DNA of 64,000 bases, from contig CAZLVL010000015.1 in assembly GCA_964563155.1 (NCBI GenBank), forward strand, positions 7,612 through 71,611, in the 5' to 3' direction. The position numbers and the translations under genes were made by a program. The notes under the pieces are model-generated. The model saw nothing but the letters and a program-made list of their open reading frames with translations. It was not told the origin of the DNA and did no database searches. Each line of letters begins with the position of its first letter. Within the stretch, counting starts at the first letter, position 1. The DNA comes from DUPQ01 sp964563155. GTDB lineage: Bacteria > Bacillota > Clostridia > DUPQ01. Shown one piece after another: positions 27,115-36,782 of the stretch.

Positions 27115-28614
27115 CTAAAAATCTGATTTTTCTTTTAGAATAACGTCATGAGCTCCACCTTCTACAATACTTGTAGATGAAACCTCTGTTATTCTAGCCT
27201 TTTGGTGCAACTCTTCAATGCTTCTAGATCCACAAGAAGACATGGTATTTTTAATTTTAGCTAGGGTTACATTTAAGTTATCAGCTAATTTCCCAGCATA
27301 AGGTACATAACTATCTACCCCTTCTTCAAATTTAGCTTCAGCACTAGGTCCTACATCATATCTTTGCCAATTTCTAGCTCTTTCAGAACCTTCTCCCCAG
27401 TACTCTTTAACATAGTTATTACCAAGTTTTATTACCTTTGTTGGTGATTCATCAAATCTAGCAAAGTATCTACCCATCATTACAAAATCGGCGCCCATAG
27501 CTAAGGCCAAGGTTATATGGTAGTCATAAACAATTCCACCATCAGAACAAATGGGAATATATATTCCATTTTTTTCAAAGTATTCATCCCTTGCTTTAAC
27601 AGTTTCTATAACCGCTGATGCTTGTCCTCTACCTATTCCTTTTTGTTCTCTAGTGATACATATACTTCCACCACCTATACCAACTTTAATAAAGTCTGCT
27701 CCTGCATCTGCCAAATACTTGAATCCTTCTGCATCTACAACATTTCCAGCTCCTACTAGTACCTTTCCATCATATTTTTCTTTAACAAACTTGATGGTAT
27801 CATGCTGCCATTCACTGTATCCATCAGATGAGTCAATACATAATATGTCTGCACCTGCTTCAACTAAGGCTGGAACTCTTTCTTTAAAGTCATGGGTGTT
27901 TATTCCTGCTCCACACATGTATCTTTTTTCTTTATCTAAAAGCTCTGTGGGATTTTCCTTATGTTCATCATAGTCTTTTCTAAAAACTAAATATTTCAAG
28001 TGTCCATTATCATCAATTATGGGTAAACTGTTTAGTTTATGATCCCAAATAATATCATTGGCTTCTTTTAAGGTAATACCTAATTTGCCTGTAACAAGTT
28101 TTTCAAAAGGAGTCATAAACTCACTAACTAATTTGTCTGGGCTATCACGAGAAACCCTATAATCTCTGCTGGTAACAATTCCTAGTAATTTACCTTCGCT
28201 TGTTCCATCATGGGTTATGGGAACAGTTGAGTGACCGGATTTAGCTTTAAGAGCTAAAATATCCTTTAGGGTATGGTCTTTTGTTAGATTAGAGTCAGAT
28301 ACAACAAATCCAGCCTTGAATTTCTTTACCTTTCTAACCATTTCAGCTTGACCTTCTATTGATTGAGAAGAAAAGATAAAACTCAAGCCCCCTCTTTTTG
28401 CTAAAGCAATTGCTAAAGTATCATTGGAAACAGACTGCATTATTGCAGATGTAAAAGGTACATTAAGATTAATTGCTGATTCTTCACCTTTTTTATATCT
28501 TACCAAAGGAGTTCTTAAATTGATGTTATCTGGATAACAATCCTTTGTAGTTAAGTTGGGAATAAGTAAATATTCGCTAAAAGTTTTGGATAATTCATTG
28601 TATATTTTTGCCAT
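27115..28614 (-). CDS. guaB: IMP dehydrogenase, Tritrichomonas foetus-like type
   Basis: Oxidises IMP to XMP, the committed step of GMP synthesis. 499 residues: TIM barrel with an inserted CBS pair (about 105-220). Catalytic loop GGSICITRE places the nucleophile at Cys319; the flap has R418-Y419 in NWQRYD; K310 and E431 are present. These four numbers equal the known positions in the parasite Tritrichomonas foetus enzyme, which resembles bacterial IMPDH and is poorly inhibited by mycophenolic acid. Start at ATG 28614 with AGAGGTGAT upstream; 7 further codons upstream are unsupported. First gene of guaB-uvrA(-clpE-radical SAM), own promoter. Confidence 0.96.
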   Translation of the reverse strand: MAKIYNELSKTFSEYLLIPNLTTKDCYPDNINLRTPLVRYKKGEESAINLNVPFTSAIMQSVSNDTLAIALAKRGGLSFIFSSQSIEGQAEMVRKVKKFKAGFVVSDSNLTKDHTLKDILALKAKSGHSTVPITHDGTSEGKLLGIVTSRDYRVSRDSPDKLVSEFMTPFEKLVTGKLGITLKEANDIIWDHKLNSLPIIDDNGHLKYLVFRKDYDEHKENPTELLDKEKRYMCGAGINTHDFKERVPALVEAGADILCIDSSDGYSEWQHDTIKFVKEKYDGKVLVGAGNVVDAEGFKYLADAGADFIKVGIGGGSICITREQKGIGRGQASAVIETVKARDEYFEKNGIYIPICSDGGIVYDYHITLALAMGADFVMMGRYFARFDESPTKVIKLGNNYVKEYWGEGSERARNWQRYDVGPSAEAKFEEGVDSYVPYAGKLADNLNVTLAKIKNTMSSCGSRSIEELHQKARITEVSSTSIVEGGAHDVILKEKSDF

Positions 28615-28638
28615 TTTATCACCTCTTAAATTCATTCA

Positions 28639-28667
28639 ATAATACTATTATTTATTTACAAAGTCAA
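28639..28667 (-). promoter_or_regulatory. Promoter of guaB
   Basis: Minus-strand TTGACT (28662-28667), 17-bp spacer, TATTAT (28639-28644). A 15-nt palindrome, AAGTTG-CTG-CAACTT (28684-28698), lies just upstream of the -35 and could be an operator; no purine box or riboswitch is apparent. Confidence 0.65.
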
Positions 28668-28792
28668 ACAATATTCCATTTGTAAGTTGCTGCAACTTTC
28701 ATTTATATTATATATTTTTAAAATTTTCTTCCTAATCTTTACTGATTTTTTAGTATTTTCAGCACATTACATTTTATTTAATAATCAAAATA

Positions 28793-30466
28793 TTAATCAA
28801 AGGATAATATTGGGTTATCAAGTTTTTCCACATCATAATTATTGGTTTCAAAAATTCCAGGAATTCCTGTATCATGATAATAATAATTACAGGCTACTCT
28901 TTCAATTTTATTATTTCTTACAGTAAATCCAGCGCTACCTTCATCTAGGTAAATACCACCTGGAAAGCCTTTTCTTTTAGAAATATAGCCCCATTTAGTA
29001 GTTACACCTATTAGATAAGATTTTTTAACATAAATCTTTTCAATTGGTTCTTCTTTTGATTCTCCATTATCGTGAATATAGTTATCTTCAATGATAGAAC
29101 CATCTTGATTGGATAAGGTATAGATTCCTGCTCCATCATGCATTTTTGTCATAACATGGTGGATTTCATTTCCCTTAATATGATTATTCTTTAAAATTGA
29201 AGGCTCTTTATAATGGACCTTTAAGTCTGCATGATAAGTAAGATTGCCTGCTGGATCAATACTAGCCCATCCCCAGCCAACAGATATACCTGTATAAGCT
29301 ATGTTATAAATTAAATTATTAAATATCTTTATTGAATTTACATAGCCCGCTAACACTCCACATGCTCCATTATGAATTAATCCAATATCAAATATTTCAT
29401 TGTTTTCAATTAAGGTATTAAAGTTGATTTCTTTTTCATCCTCTGGATGAGCATCATTATCTTCAAAATGACCTACAATAATACCACCTCCAGCAATACT
29501 GTGAATGGTAGACTTCTTTATTGAATTGTTTTTACAACCTCTTGCAAGATGAATAGCTGTAGCTCCAAGATTAGAAAACTCACAGTTCTCAAAACTTATA
29601 TCTTTTGAGTACTCTACAGATACTGAAGCTTTTGGAATATTAAATCTATCTTCTTTAGTAGTATCTTCAAAGGTGGTAGACTGAATTTCATTAAATCCAT
29701 ATCTTGAAGGATATTCCCAAGTAGTATAAGAAAATTGAATATTTTTAATTTTTACATTACTAGAGTCTTTTATACTAAGCAGCTCTTCAAGATGAGGATA
29801 TAGTATTTCATAACCCTTTTCTTTTTCTTCTTTTGTGGGCAGATACTCAATCACATTTCCAGATTTATCGTGATAAAAACTACCTTCTTTAAGTTGAGAT
29901 CTTAAGTTTCTTAATTCTGTTGGAGCGCCAACTGGTGTTACTTTCTTTTTTTGTAATTCTACAAATTTATCTCTAGAAGGAATTAAAAAGAGCTGGTCAT
30001 CTACAATCTTAGATGAATGCCCATTACACATGCTTTGAGTCCAGCCAACATTAAATACAAATTCAATGTTTTCAGGCTTTTCCTCTTTAAGCTTGTCAAT
30101 GTTTGTTAAGAATCCTTCATATATAGGGGTTCCTTCAAAATCTTCCAACAAATTATATGGTACAAAGTCTTCTCTTACACACTTATTCCAAGCTTGAACG
30201 GGTACTGTATATCCAGTAGATTTTAACCTTCTTTGTCCATTTACAAATATGCTATTGGGATATGTATCTTTTTTGAATTGCTTACTAGCTCCACTAATAA
30301 CAACCTTACCCTCTCCTTCAAGGGTAATGTTATTTAGATTTTCTAGGATTATTTTTTCTTCTAACTCATATACTCCTTCTTCTAGAATAATATGGGAGTC
30401 TTCTTTAATTTTGCCTAAGGCTTCTAATAATTGATTTGTATTTTTAACTTTGGTAAACATATGCAT
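28793..30466 (-). CDS. Right-handed parallel beta-helix protein, no signal peptide
   Basis: 558-residue protein with repeated N-x-I/F beta-helix rungs (VKIKNIQFS, ISFENCEFS, NTLIENNEIF, IKIFNNLIY, SILKNNHIKGNEIH, SIIEDNYIHD). Conserved patches AIHLARG, GWGWASIDPAG and HDGAGIYTLSNQDG resemble the beta-helix glycosidases of the GH141 type, a tentative link. There is no signal peptide or transmembrane segment, so it appears cytoplasmic. Start chosen at ATG 30466 with AAAGGAG upstream, which lies inside the end of the MBL-fold gene (23-bp overlap). The longer frame reads antisense-free into that gene and lacks support. Last gene of the hisS-to-relA transcription run; probably a recruited carbohydrate enzyme. 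Confidence 0.65.
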   Translation of the reverse strand: MHMFTKVKNTNQLLEALGKIKEDSHIILEEGVYELEEKIILENLNNITLEGEGKVVISGASKQFKKDTYPNSIFVNGQRRLKSTGYTVPVQAWNKCVREDFVPYNLLEDFEGTPIYEGFLTNIDKLKEEKPENIEFVFNVGWTQSMCNGHSSKIVDDQLFLIPSRDKFVELQKKKVTPVGAPTELRNLRSQLKEGSFYHDKSGNVIEYLPTKEEKEKGYEILYPHLEELLSIKDSSNVKIKNIQFSYTTWEYPSRYGFNEIQSTTFEDTTKEDRFNIPKASVSVEYSKDISFENCEFSNLGATAIHLARGCKNNSIKKSTIHSIAGGGIIVGHFEDNDAHPEDEKEINFNTLIENNEIFDIGLIHNGACGVLAGYVNSIKIFNNLIYNIAYTGISVGWGWASIDPAGNLTYHADLKVHYKEPSILKNNHIKGNEIHHVMTKMHDGAGIYTLSNQDGSIIEDNYIHDNGESKEEPIEKIYVKKSYLIGVTTKWGYISKRKGFPGGIYLDEGSAGFTVRNNKIERVACNYYYHDTGIPGIFETNNYDVEKLDNPILSFD

Positions 30467-31064
30467 TGTGCTCCTTTTCATGTTTGATGGTGGAAGTAAT
30501 ACCATGTCCAGGATACACTTTAACATCTTCATTCAAGGTATACAACTTACTTTTAATAGAATCATTTAACATGTCCCAATCCCCAGTTCCTAAATCAGTT
30601 CTACCAACCGATTCATAAAACAAGGTATCGCCTGTAAAAAGACTTTGTCTAGCTAAAAGACAAATTGAACCCATAGTATGGCCTGGTGTATGAATTACTT
30701 TAATTTGCAAATCTCCTAATTGAATTATTTCATCCTCTTTTAAAGCAAAATCAGGTTTATTAAACTTTCTTTTTAAGCCAAACAAGATTGCACCATTTTT
30801 AAATGAACTTTCATACAGCTCAAAATCATCTAAATGGCCATAAATCTTAGCCCCTGATTTTTCCTTTAATTCATCCCCATAAAATATATGATCTACATGT
30901 CCATGGGTATATATTATCTTTTCTAATTCAGATTCTTCATCTTTTATTCTATTTAAAAGTATCTCAGCTTCTATAGCTGGGTCTATTACTATTGATTTTT
31001 TATCATTTGTGATTATATAAGTGTTTGAAGAGAGCATTTTTGAGCTCATTTTTATAATTTTCAT
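30444..31064 (-). CDS. Metallo-beta-lactamase fold hydrolase, glyoxalase II-like
   Basis: 206-residue MBL-fold protein. Metal ligands visible: THGHVDH (HxHxDH), TPGHTMGS, TGDTLFYESVGRTDL and PGHGITSTI. This is the small YqgX/GloB-like group that follows relA-dtd in many Firmicutes; substrates are probably thioesters such as S-lactoylglutathione analogues, not established. ATG at 31064 has AAAGGTTAAG upstream, 2 bp after dtd. Its 3' end overlaps the beta-helix gene. Confidence 0.88.
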   Translation of the reverse strand: MKIIKMSSKMLSSNTYIITNDKKSIVIDPAIEAEILLNRIKDEESELEKIIYTHGHVDHIFYGDELKEKSGAKIYGHLDDFELYESSFKNGAILFGLKRKFNKPDFALKEDEIIQLGDLQIKVIHTPGHTMGSICLLARQSLFTGDTLFYESVGRTDLGTGDWDMLNDSIKSKLYTLNEDVKVYPGHGITSTIKHEKEHNAYVYQS

Positions 31065-31065
31065 C

Positions 31066-31545
31066 TTAACCTTTATTGTTCTTTTCTCTATTTACCTTAT
31101 TTATCTTACTATCAATTATTATGGTTACAGGCCCATCATTGGCTATGTCTATTAGCATGTGCTCTGCAAATACTCCAGTTTTAACATCCAAAGAATACTT
31201 ATCTTCAATGTATGTAACAAAGTATTTATACAAATCTTGAGCAAGATCTAAAGAAGCCGCCTTATCAAAAGAAGGCCTATTACCCTTTTTTGTATCAGCA
31301 GCAAGGGTAAATTGGCTTACAACCTGAAGCTCACCCTTTATATCCATAAGGGATTTATTCATTTTACCCAAATCATCAGCAAAAATTCTTAAGTTGACAA
31401 TTTTATCTGCCAAATATTCAGCTTCCTTTGTATCATCTTCTTTTGTAACACAAAGTAAGACCATTAGGCCTTTACCAATTTTTGATATTAATTGATTATT
31501 TACCGAAACTGAACTTTTATTAACTCTTTGTATAACTGCTATCAT
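31066..31545 (-). CDS. dtd: D-aminoacyl-tRNA deacylase
   Basis: Removes D-amino acids (and glycine from tRNA-Ala) mischarged on tRNA. 159 residues, near the family norm of ~150. Seen: IQRVNKSSVSV at the N terminus, catalytic SQFTLAADTKKGNRPSFD, and the cross-subunit Gly-Pro motif in NDGPVTIII. Start ATG 31545 with GAGGAAAA, touching the relA stop. Conserved recJ-relA-dtd-gloB neighbourhood. Confidence 0.96.
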   Translation of the reverse strand: MIAVIQRVNKSSVSVNNQLISKIGKGLMVLLCVTKEDDTKEAEYLADKIVNLRIFADDLGKMNKSLMDIKGELQVVSQFTLAADTKKGNRPSFDKAASLDLAQDLYKYFVTYIEDKYSLDVKTGVFAEHMLIDIANDGPVTIIIDSKINKVNREKNNKG

Positions 31546-33731
31546 TAAATTTTCCTCTTTTTTGAAGAACGAGAGATTTCAAAGACTTCTGAGATTCTTT
31601 TTAACTTTTTATTTAGATTTGTAAGTTCTTCTTTGTTCTTTATCATTACATGGAGTTTAATGTCTACATAGCCATCTTTGTTGATTTTAGCTTGTATTGA
31701 ATTACATTGGATTTTTTGGTCAGTAATAATCTTTAAAATATCTGTAACCAAGTCAGCCCTATCATAGGATTTTAACTCTAATTGTGTCTCATATGAAGAG
31801 GTTGAATCAATATCCCAATAAACCTCAATTTCTCTTTCAGCAAATGAAGGGTCTGTTAAAACATTTATACAATCACTTCTATGTACTGTAACTCCTCTAC
31901 CTCTGGTTACATAGCCTACAATATCATCTCCTGGTACTGGGTTACAGCATTTGCTAAGCTTTACTAAACAATTGGGAATATCTTTTACAATAATACCTGA
32001 AGAGTCTCTTGTACCTCTTTGTTTGTATTCAGTTTCTACAGGAACAATCTTAATCTCTTCTTTATGATCTTTACGATATTCATCTTTAAGCTTGGAAATA
32101 ATCTTATTAGAAGTTATACCACCATAACCAATGGCACAAAACATATCTTCTACTTCCAAGAAATTATATCTTTCTAAAACCTTATCGTAATAGCTTGTTT
32201 TTAGAATATCTACAGGGTTAATACCTTGTCTCTTAATATCTTTAAGAAGTTGCTCTTTTCCCTTTTCAATATTTTCTTCTCTACGTTCTTTTCTGAAAAA
32301 TTGCTTAATCTTAGACCTAGCTTGGCTTGTCTTTACAAGTTTAAGCCAGTCATTACTCGGTCCCTTTGAAGAATTACTGGTTATAATTTCCACTATATCC
32401 CCTGTTTGCAGCTTATATGTTAAAGGAACCATCTTATTATTTATCTTGGCACCTATCATTCTATTACCTACAGCTGAGTGAACATGATAGGCAAAGTCAA
32501 TAGGATTAGATCCATAAGGAAGGTTAAGTACATCTCCTTTGGGTGTGAATACAAATACTTCTAAATCAAAAAGATCATTTTTAAGATTGGAGAAAAACTC
32601 ATCTTCATCTTTAGTTTCTTTTTGCCATTCCATCCAAGATGAAATCCACTCTAAAGAAGAAGCTTGTTCCTCTTCATTTATGCTTTGCTTGTATTTCCAG
32701 TGGGCTGCAATACCAAATTCAGCAACCTTATGCATTTCCCAAGTTCTAATCTGAACTTCAAAGGGTTTACCTGTTTTACTAATTAAGGTAGTGTGTAAAG
32801 ATTGATACATGTTCTTTTTAGGCATAGCTATATAGTCTTTAAATCTTCCAGGTATTGGTTTATAGCTATCATGGAGGATACCTAGAACAAAATAGCAATC
32901 TTTAATGTTGTTAACAATTATTCTTAGAGCAAAGATGTCATAAATTTGTTCCAAAGTTTTACTTTGAGCTACCATTTTTTTGTAAATGGAATATAAATGC
33001 TTAATTCTGCCTTCAACATTACCTTCTATTTTATTCTTATGCAAATCTTCATTTAGTTCATCTTTTAAGGCTTTTATTAAACTAAAGCGTTCTTCTTTAT
33101 TGCTTTCCATTTTTTTGAACAAGTCTTCATATTCATCAGGATATAGGTGCATAAAAGCCAAGTCTTCTAATTCTGTCCTAAAAGAATACATCCCTAAACG
33201 ATGGGCTATGGGAGCATATATTTCCATGGTCTCTTTGGATTTTTCCACTTGACTCTTTCTAGTCTTATATTCCAAAGTTCTCATGTTGTGTAATCTATCG
33301 GATAGTTTTACTATTATTACCCTAATATCCTTACTCATAGCCATAAACATATTTCTCATGTTTTCGACCTGTTGTTCTTTTTCAGTTTGTAAGGTTATGT
33401 TTGTAAGTTTACTAACTCCCTCAACTATTAAGGCAACTTCAGCACCAAACATTTCTTTAATGTCTTTAGCTGTATATTGAGTATCTTCAATAATATCGTG
33501 CAATAGGGCTGCTGCAATGGTTTTTGAGTTCAACTCTAAAGTAGCTATAATTCTAGCAACTTCAATACAATGGACTACATAAGGCTCACCTGAAGCCCTT
33601 CTTTGGTTTTTATGGGCTTCAAAAGCTGTTTTATAGGCCTTGTCAATTAGTTTAAAATTGCTATTAGGATTATAGCTTTTAACTTCTTCTATTAATTTTG
33701 AATAAAGTTGATCACAAATTTCCATTAGCAT
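31545..33731 (-). CDS. relA: Bifunctional (p)ppGpp synthetase/hydrolase (Rel)
   Basis: Stringent-response enzyme. 728 residues: HD hydrolase domain at the N terminus with HCIEVARII and ALLHDIIED, so hydrolase residues are intact; synthetase domain with RFKDYIAMPKKNMYQSLHT; TGS domain (VFTPKGDVLNLPYGS); zinc-finger region with CCNPVPGDDIVGYVTRGRG; C-terminal ACT domain. The long Rel form of Firmicutes. Start ATG 33731 lies within the recJ 3' end (20-bp overlap). The apt gene that often separates recJ from relA is absent. Confidence 0.98.
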   Translation of the reverse strand: MLMEICDQLYSKLIEEVKSYNPNSNFKLIDKAYKTAFEAHKNQRRASGEPYVVHCIEVARIIATLELNSKTIAAALLHDIIEDTQYTAKDIKEMFGAEVALIVEGVSKLTNITLQTEKEQQVENMRNMFMAMSKDIRVIIVKLSDRLHNMRTLEYKTRKSQVEKSKETMEIYAPIAHRLGMYSFRTELEDLAFMHLYPDEYEDLFKKMESNKEERFSLIKALKDELNEDLHKNKIEGNVEGRIKHLYSIYKKMVAQSKTLEQIYDIFALRIIVNNIKDCYFVLGILHDSYKPIPGRFKDYIAMPKKNMYQSLHTTLISKTGKPFEVQIRTWEMHKVAEFGIAAHWKYKQSINEEEQASSLEWISSWMEWQKETKDEDEFFSNLKNDLFDLEVFVFTPKGDVLNLPYGSNPIDFAYHVHSAVGNRMIGAKINNKMVPLTYKLQTGDIVEIITSNSSKGPSNDWLKLVKTSQARSKIKQFFRKERREENIEKGKEQLLKDIKRQGINPVDILKTSYYDKVLERYNFLEVEDMFCAIGYGGITSNKIISKLKDEYRKDHKEEIKIVPVETEYKQRGTRDSSGIIVKDIPNCLVKLSKCCNPVPGDDIVGYVTRGRGVTVHRSDCINVLTDPSFAEREIEVYWDIDSTSSYETQLELKSYDRADLVTDILKIITDQKIQCNSIQAKINKDGYVDIKLHVMIKNKEELTNLNKKLKRISEVFEISRSSKKRKI

Positions 33732-35745
33732 TAGCCTTTAAATATATTTTAGATTTATTAAGGTCTGTCTTACTATTATTAATACTTGTAACAATAATAT
33801 GACTAAAATCATAATTAGTATATTTAATAATATCTAATTCTTGTAAAATATCAAGGCTTGTCAAAAATTTGTAAGGGCTACTATATGTATTTATGTATAC
33901 TTTTTCTTTTATTCTGTTTCTTAAACTAAGATAAACTTCTCCAATTTCTTCTCTTGAAATTTCTTGATTTGTAATTGAATAAGCTAGCAAATCATCAATA
34001 AATTCTATATCTTTACTAAATTTGGCAGATTTAAGCTCGCAATTTAAATACTCTTTTTTTGCTTCTCTACCATTGTTCTGTCCTCTAATTTCATAATTTG
34101 AAATATTTAAAATAAGGTCATAGGTGCTTTCTTTAATAAATAACTTTTTGTAGGGGCCACCTTTAAAAAATATACAGTTAAAAAATGTATTTGTAGAATT
34201 ATTCTTGAAGGTTAAAAGCAGGTGTTGATTTTCCAAACTCTCAGTTTCGCCTTTTCCTAGAACTTTTAAAAAAAGAAACTCTAAATCTCTTACAAGAAAG
34301 TCCATTTTCTCATTTTTGTTTCCATAGGGTTCTAGTTCATTCATAAACCTTCCTGTATTTAGGTTAATATCCTTTTTACAAATAATAAAATCTGGTGCAT
34401 AGGTTTTTTCTTTTTTGGGTACAAAACCAATTTCTTTAGCATACTCATTTATGGCATTTGAAAAGCTCTCAATATTTTCATTAAAGACACTAAGACCTGC
34501 AGCATATTTATGGCCACCAAAGGTATCAATTAAGTCTTTAGTATTCTCTAGGGCTTGTATTATGGAAAACTCTGTAACTGATCTACAAGAGCCATAACCT
34601 TTATCTTTTTCTTTACCGCTTTTATCTATATCTAAAAGGATACAGGGTTTATTGTACTTATCTGCTATTTGTGCAGCTACTATTCCCAAAACCCCCCTGT
34701 CCCACTTTTCATCTGCTAGAACAACAATTCTTTTTTTAGAAAAATACTCATCTTCTTCAATTTTTCTTTCTACATCCTCATAAATAGATTTTTGTAGTAT
34801 TTTTCTTTCTTCATTTTGTTCAATTAGATATTTTGCATAATTTTTAGTTTCATTCTTGTCTTTAGATACAAGTAAAGATATTGCAGCCTGTGCATTTCTC
34901 ATTCTACCAGATGCATTTATTTTAGGAACTATATTAAAAAGTAAATGAGATGATTGCACTTTTTCTAGACCTTCAGGATAGGAGACTTCAAAAAGGCTTT
35001 TAAGACCCAAATTATCAGATTTAGAAAGTATATTCATACCTAGTTTACTTATTACCCTATTTTCTCCAATTAAAGGAACTATATCTCCAATAGTACCTAT
35101 GGAGGCTAAATCTAAGTATTTAGAATAGGCTAAAGGATTGCTTGTTTTACTAGAAAGGGCTTGAATAACTTTTAGCACAATACCAGCACCTGATAATTCT
35201 TTAAATGGATACAATTCATTGGGATTTAGAGTGCAAATTAAAGCATAGGCTGACGGTAGCTGTTCTTTTGGAAGATGATGATCTGTAACTATTGTGTCAA
35301 TTCCTATATCATTTAAAAACTCAACTTCTTCAACAGATGTGATACCACAATCTACAGTTATAAATAAATCAATTTCTTCTAATGCAAAATAGTTTTCCAA
35401 GGTCTCCATGGATAATCCATAGCCATGAATGTTTCTTTCAGGGATAAAGTAGTCCACATTAGCATTAAGGTCTTTTAAGAAAAGATATAAAATAGCAGTG
35501 GCACTAATACCATCTGCATCATAATCACCAAAAATCATTATATTCTCATCATTTTCAATTGCTGATAAGATTCTATCTACACTTATATCCATTTGATTGA
35601 ATAAAAACGGATTTATAAGGTCATCTAAATTGGGGTATAAGTATTTATCTTCATCTAATATTTCTTTTTTTCTAAGGACTTCTTTTCTCAAATCTAGCTC
35701 TCTAATATCTAAGGTTTGAGAAAGATCCCATATACTTTTAAACAT
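33712..35745 (-). CDS. recJ: Single-strand DNA-specific exonuclease RecJ
   Basis: 5'-3' ssDNA exonuclease for recombination and repair. 677 residues, somewhat shorter than Bacillus RecJ (~786). DHH-phosphoesterase motifs: FGDYDADGISA, TVDCGIT, TDHHLPKEQLPS (DHH), SGAGIVLKV; DHHA1 part with ASGRMRNAQAA and TFGGHKYAAGLS; then an OB region. The shortened C-terminal part is the main difference. ATG at 35745 follows the WG-repeat gene stop directly. Confidence 0.95.
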   Translation of the reverse strand: MFKSIWDLSQTLDIRELDLRKEVLRKKEILDEDKYLYPNLDDLINPFLFNQMDISVDRILSAIENDENIMIFGDYDADGISATAILYLFLKDLNANVDYFIPERNIHGYGLSMETLENYFALEEIDLFITVDCGITSVEEVEFLNDIGIDTIVTDHHLPKEQLPSAYALICTLNPNELYPFKELSGAGIVLKVIQALSSKTSNPLAYSKYLDLASIGTIGDIVPLIGENRVISKLGMNILSKSDNLGLKSLFEVSYPEGLEKVQSSHLLFNIVPKINASGRMRNAQAAISLLVSKDKNETKNYAKYLIEQNEERKILQKSIYEDVERKIEEDEYFSKKRIVVLADEKWDRGVLGIVAAQIADKYNKPCILLDIDKSGKEKDKGYGSCRSVTEFSIIQALENTKDLIDTFGGHKYAAGLSVFNENIESFSNAINEYAKEIGFVPKKEKTYAPDFIICKKDINLNTGRFMNELEPYGNKNEKMDFLVRDLEFLFLKVLGKGETESLENQHLLLTFKNNSTNTFFNCIFFKGGPYKKLFIKESTYDLILNISNYEIRGQNNGREAKKEYLNCELKSAKFSKDIEFIDDLLAYSITNQEISREEIGEVYLSLRNRIKEKVYINTYSSPYKFLTSLDILQELDIIKYTNYDFSHIIVTSINNSKTDLNKSKIYLKANANGNL

Positions 35746-36782
35746 TATCTATACTCAATCATTCCTACAGGTGCTACCCCATCAATAAAAGATGATGCTG
35801 CACTATAATCGTTTTTTATTACTAGATTACCCAAAGTATCTATATACATCCAACCTGAGTTTTCATAGTCATCCACCTTAACAGCTGCTAAACCTTCGCT
35901 AAATGAATATGCCATATAGTATTTTGCTCTTATTACCAGTTCATTGTCCATGTTTATATAGCCATAATATGAGTTTCTATAAGAGTCACCGGTTAAAACT
36001 GGGCCTAAGCCATCACCAAAGGTTGAAGTATTATAATATTTTAAAGGAATTACAATCTCTCCCTTTTTGTTTATATAACCTGCATCATTTTTTTCAGGAT
36101 CCATACTTAATTTTACAGAGGCTAAGCCTTGGCTAAAAAGTCCTGCATAAGAATATGTAGGTTCAATAACCACATTATCTTCCATATCTATATAACCACA
36201 AAGTCCAGCAGTACCAGAACCAATTTGAAACTTAGCTAAGCCTTCTGAAAAAGAAGCTAAGGCCTCATACTTAGGCTCTATCACATAGTTTCCTTCTAAA
36301 TCTATAAAGCCCCAAAGATTATATGTTGCATCTTTTTCTCCTGATTGAACACAGGCTAAACCTTCAGAAAAAGGTAGTGCAAATTTAAACTTCTTATCAA
36401 AAACCACATTATTATCTTTATCTATGAAAACAAATGACCTATCTTCATCTTCACTTTTTACAAATAACTGTACAGGTGCATAACCATAAGAAAAAATGGA
36501 TGCATCTTTATAAATATAATCTATAATAATATTTCCGTTTTTATCACTATAACCCCACCTATAATATTCATCTGCTCCAAGACGTACTGGATAGAGACCT
36601 TCTTTTCCAATCTTTATTCCGGTAAAGGTTGGCTCAACCAAATAATTACCTTGTGTATCAATAAGGCCATATAGTCTTACTGGAACCTTAATAATTGAAC
36701 AAGAGGTAGATATAAGTAAAATTAAAGGTATTAAAACAAATAAAAGAATGTCTTTCTTAAATTTTCTCTTATTCATTATCAT
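35745..36782 (-). CDS. WG-repeat protein with N-terminal membrane/lipoprotein-like signal
   Basis: 346-residue protein. N-terminal basic stretch and hydrophobic segment (about 11-24) ending in STSC with Cys28, which resembles a lipobox although the -3 residue is Ser rather than Leu/Val. The rest is at least six WG/KWG-type repeats of ~45 residues with the pattern YGLID..GNYLVEP.F, WGYSDKNGNIIIDY, WGFIDLEGNYVIEP, CGYIDMEDNVVIEP, YINKKGEIVIP and GYINMDNELVI. Function of WG-repeat proteins is largely unknown. ATG at 36782 with AAGGAAG upstream, overlapping the aspS stop by 14 bp. It is inserted between housekeeping genes aspS and recJ. Confidence 0.8.
   Translation of the reverse strand: MIMNKRKFKKDILLFVLIPLILLISTSCSIIKVPVRLYGLIDTQGNYLVEPTFTGIKIGKEGLYPVRLGADEYYRWGYSDKNGNIIIDYIYKDASIFSYGYAPVQLFVKSEDEDRSFVFIDKDNNVVFDKKFKFALPFSEGLACVQSGEKDATYNLWGFIDLEGNYVIEPKYEALASFSEGLAKFQIGSGTAGLCGYIDMEDNVVIEPTYSYAGLFSQGLASVKLSMDPEKNDAGYINKKGEIVIPLKYYNTSTFGDGLGPVLTGDSYRNSYYGYINMDNELVIRAKYYMAYSFSEGLAAVKVDDYENSGWMYIDTLGNLVIKNDYSAASSFIDGVAPVGMIEYR

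Noticed and set aside
28668..28792. Regulatory RNA or purine riboswitch upstream of guaB
   Set aside because: No conserved purine aptamer core is visible; the region is AT-rich with only one small palindrome upstream of the promoter.
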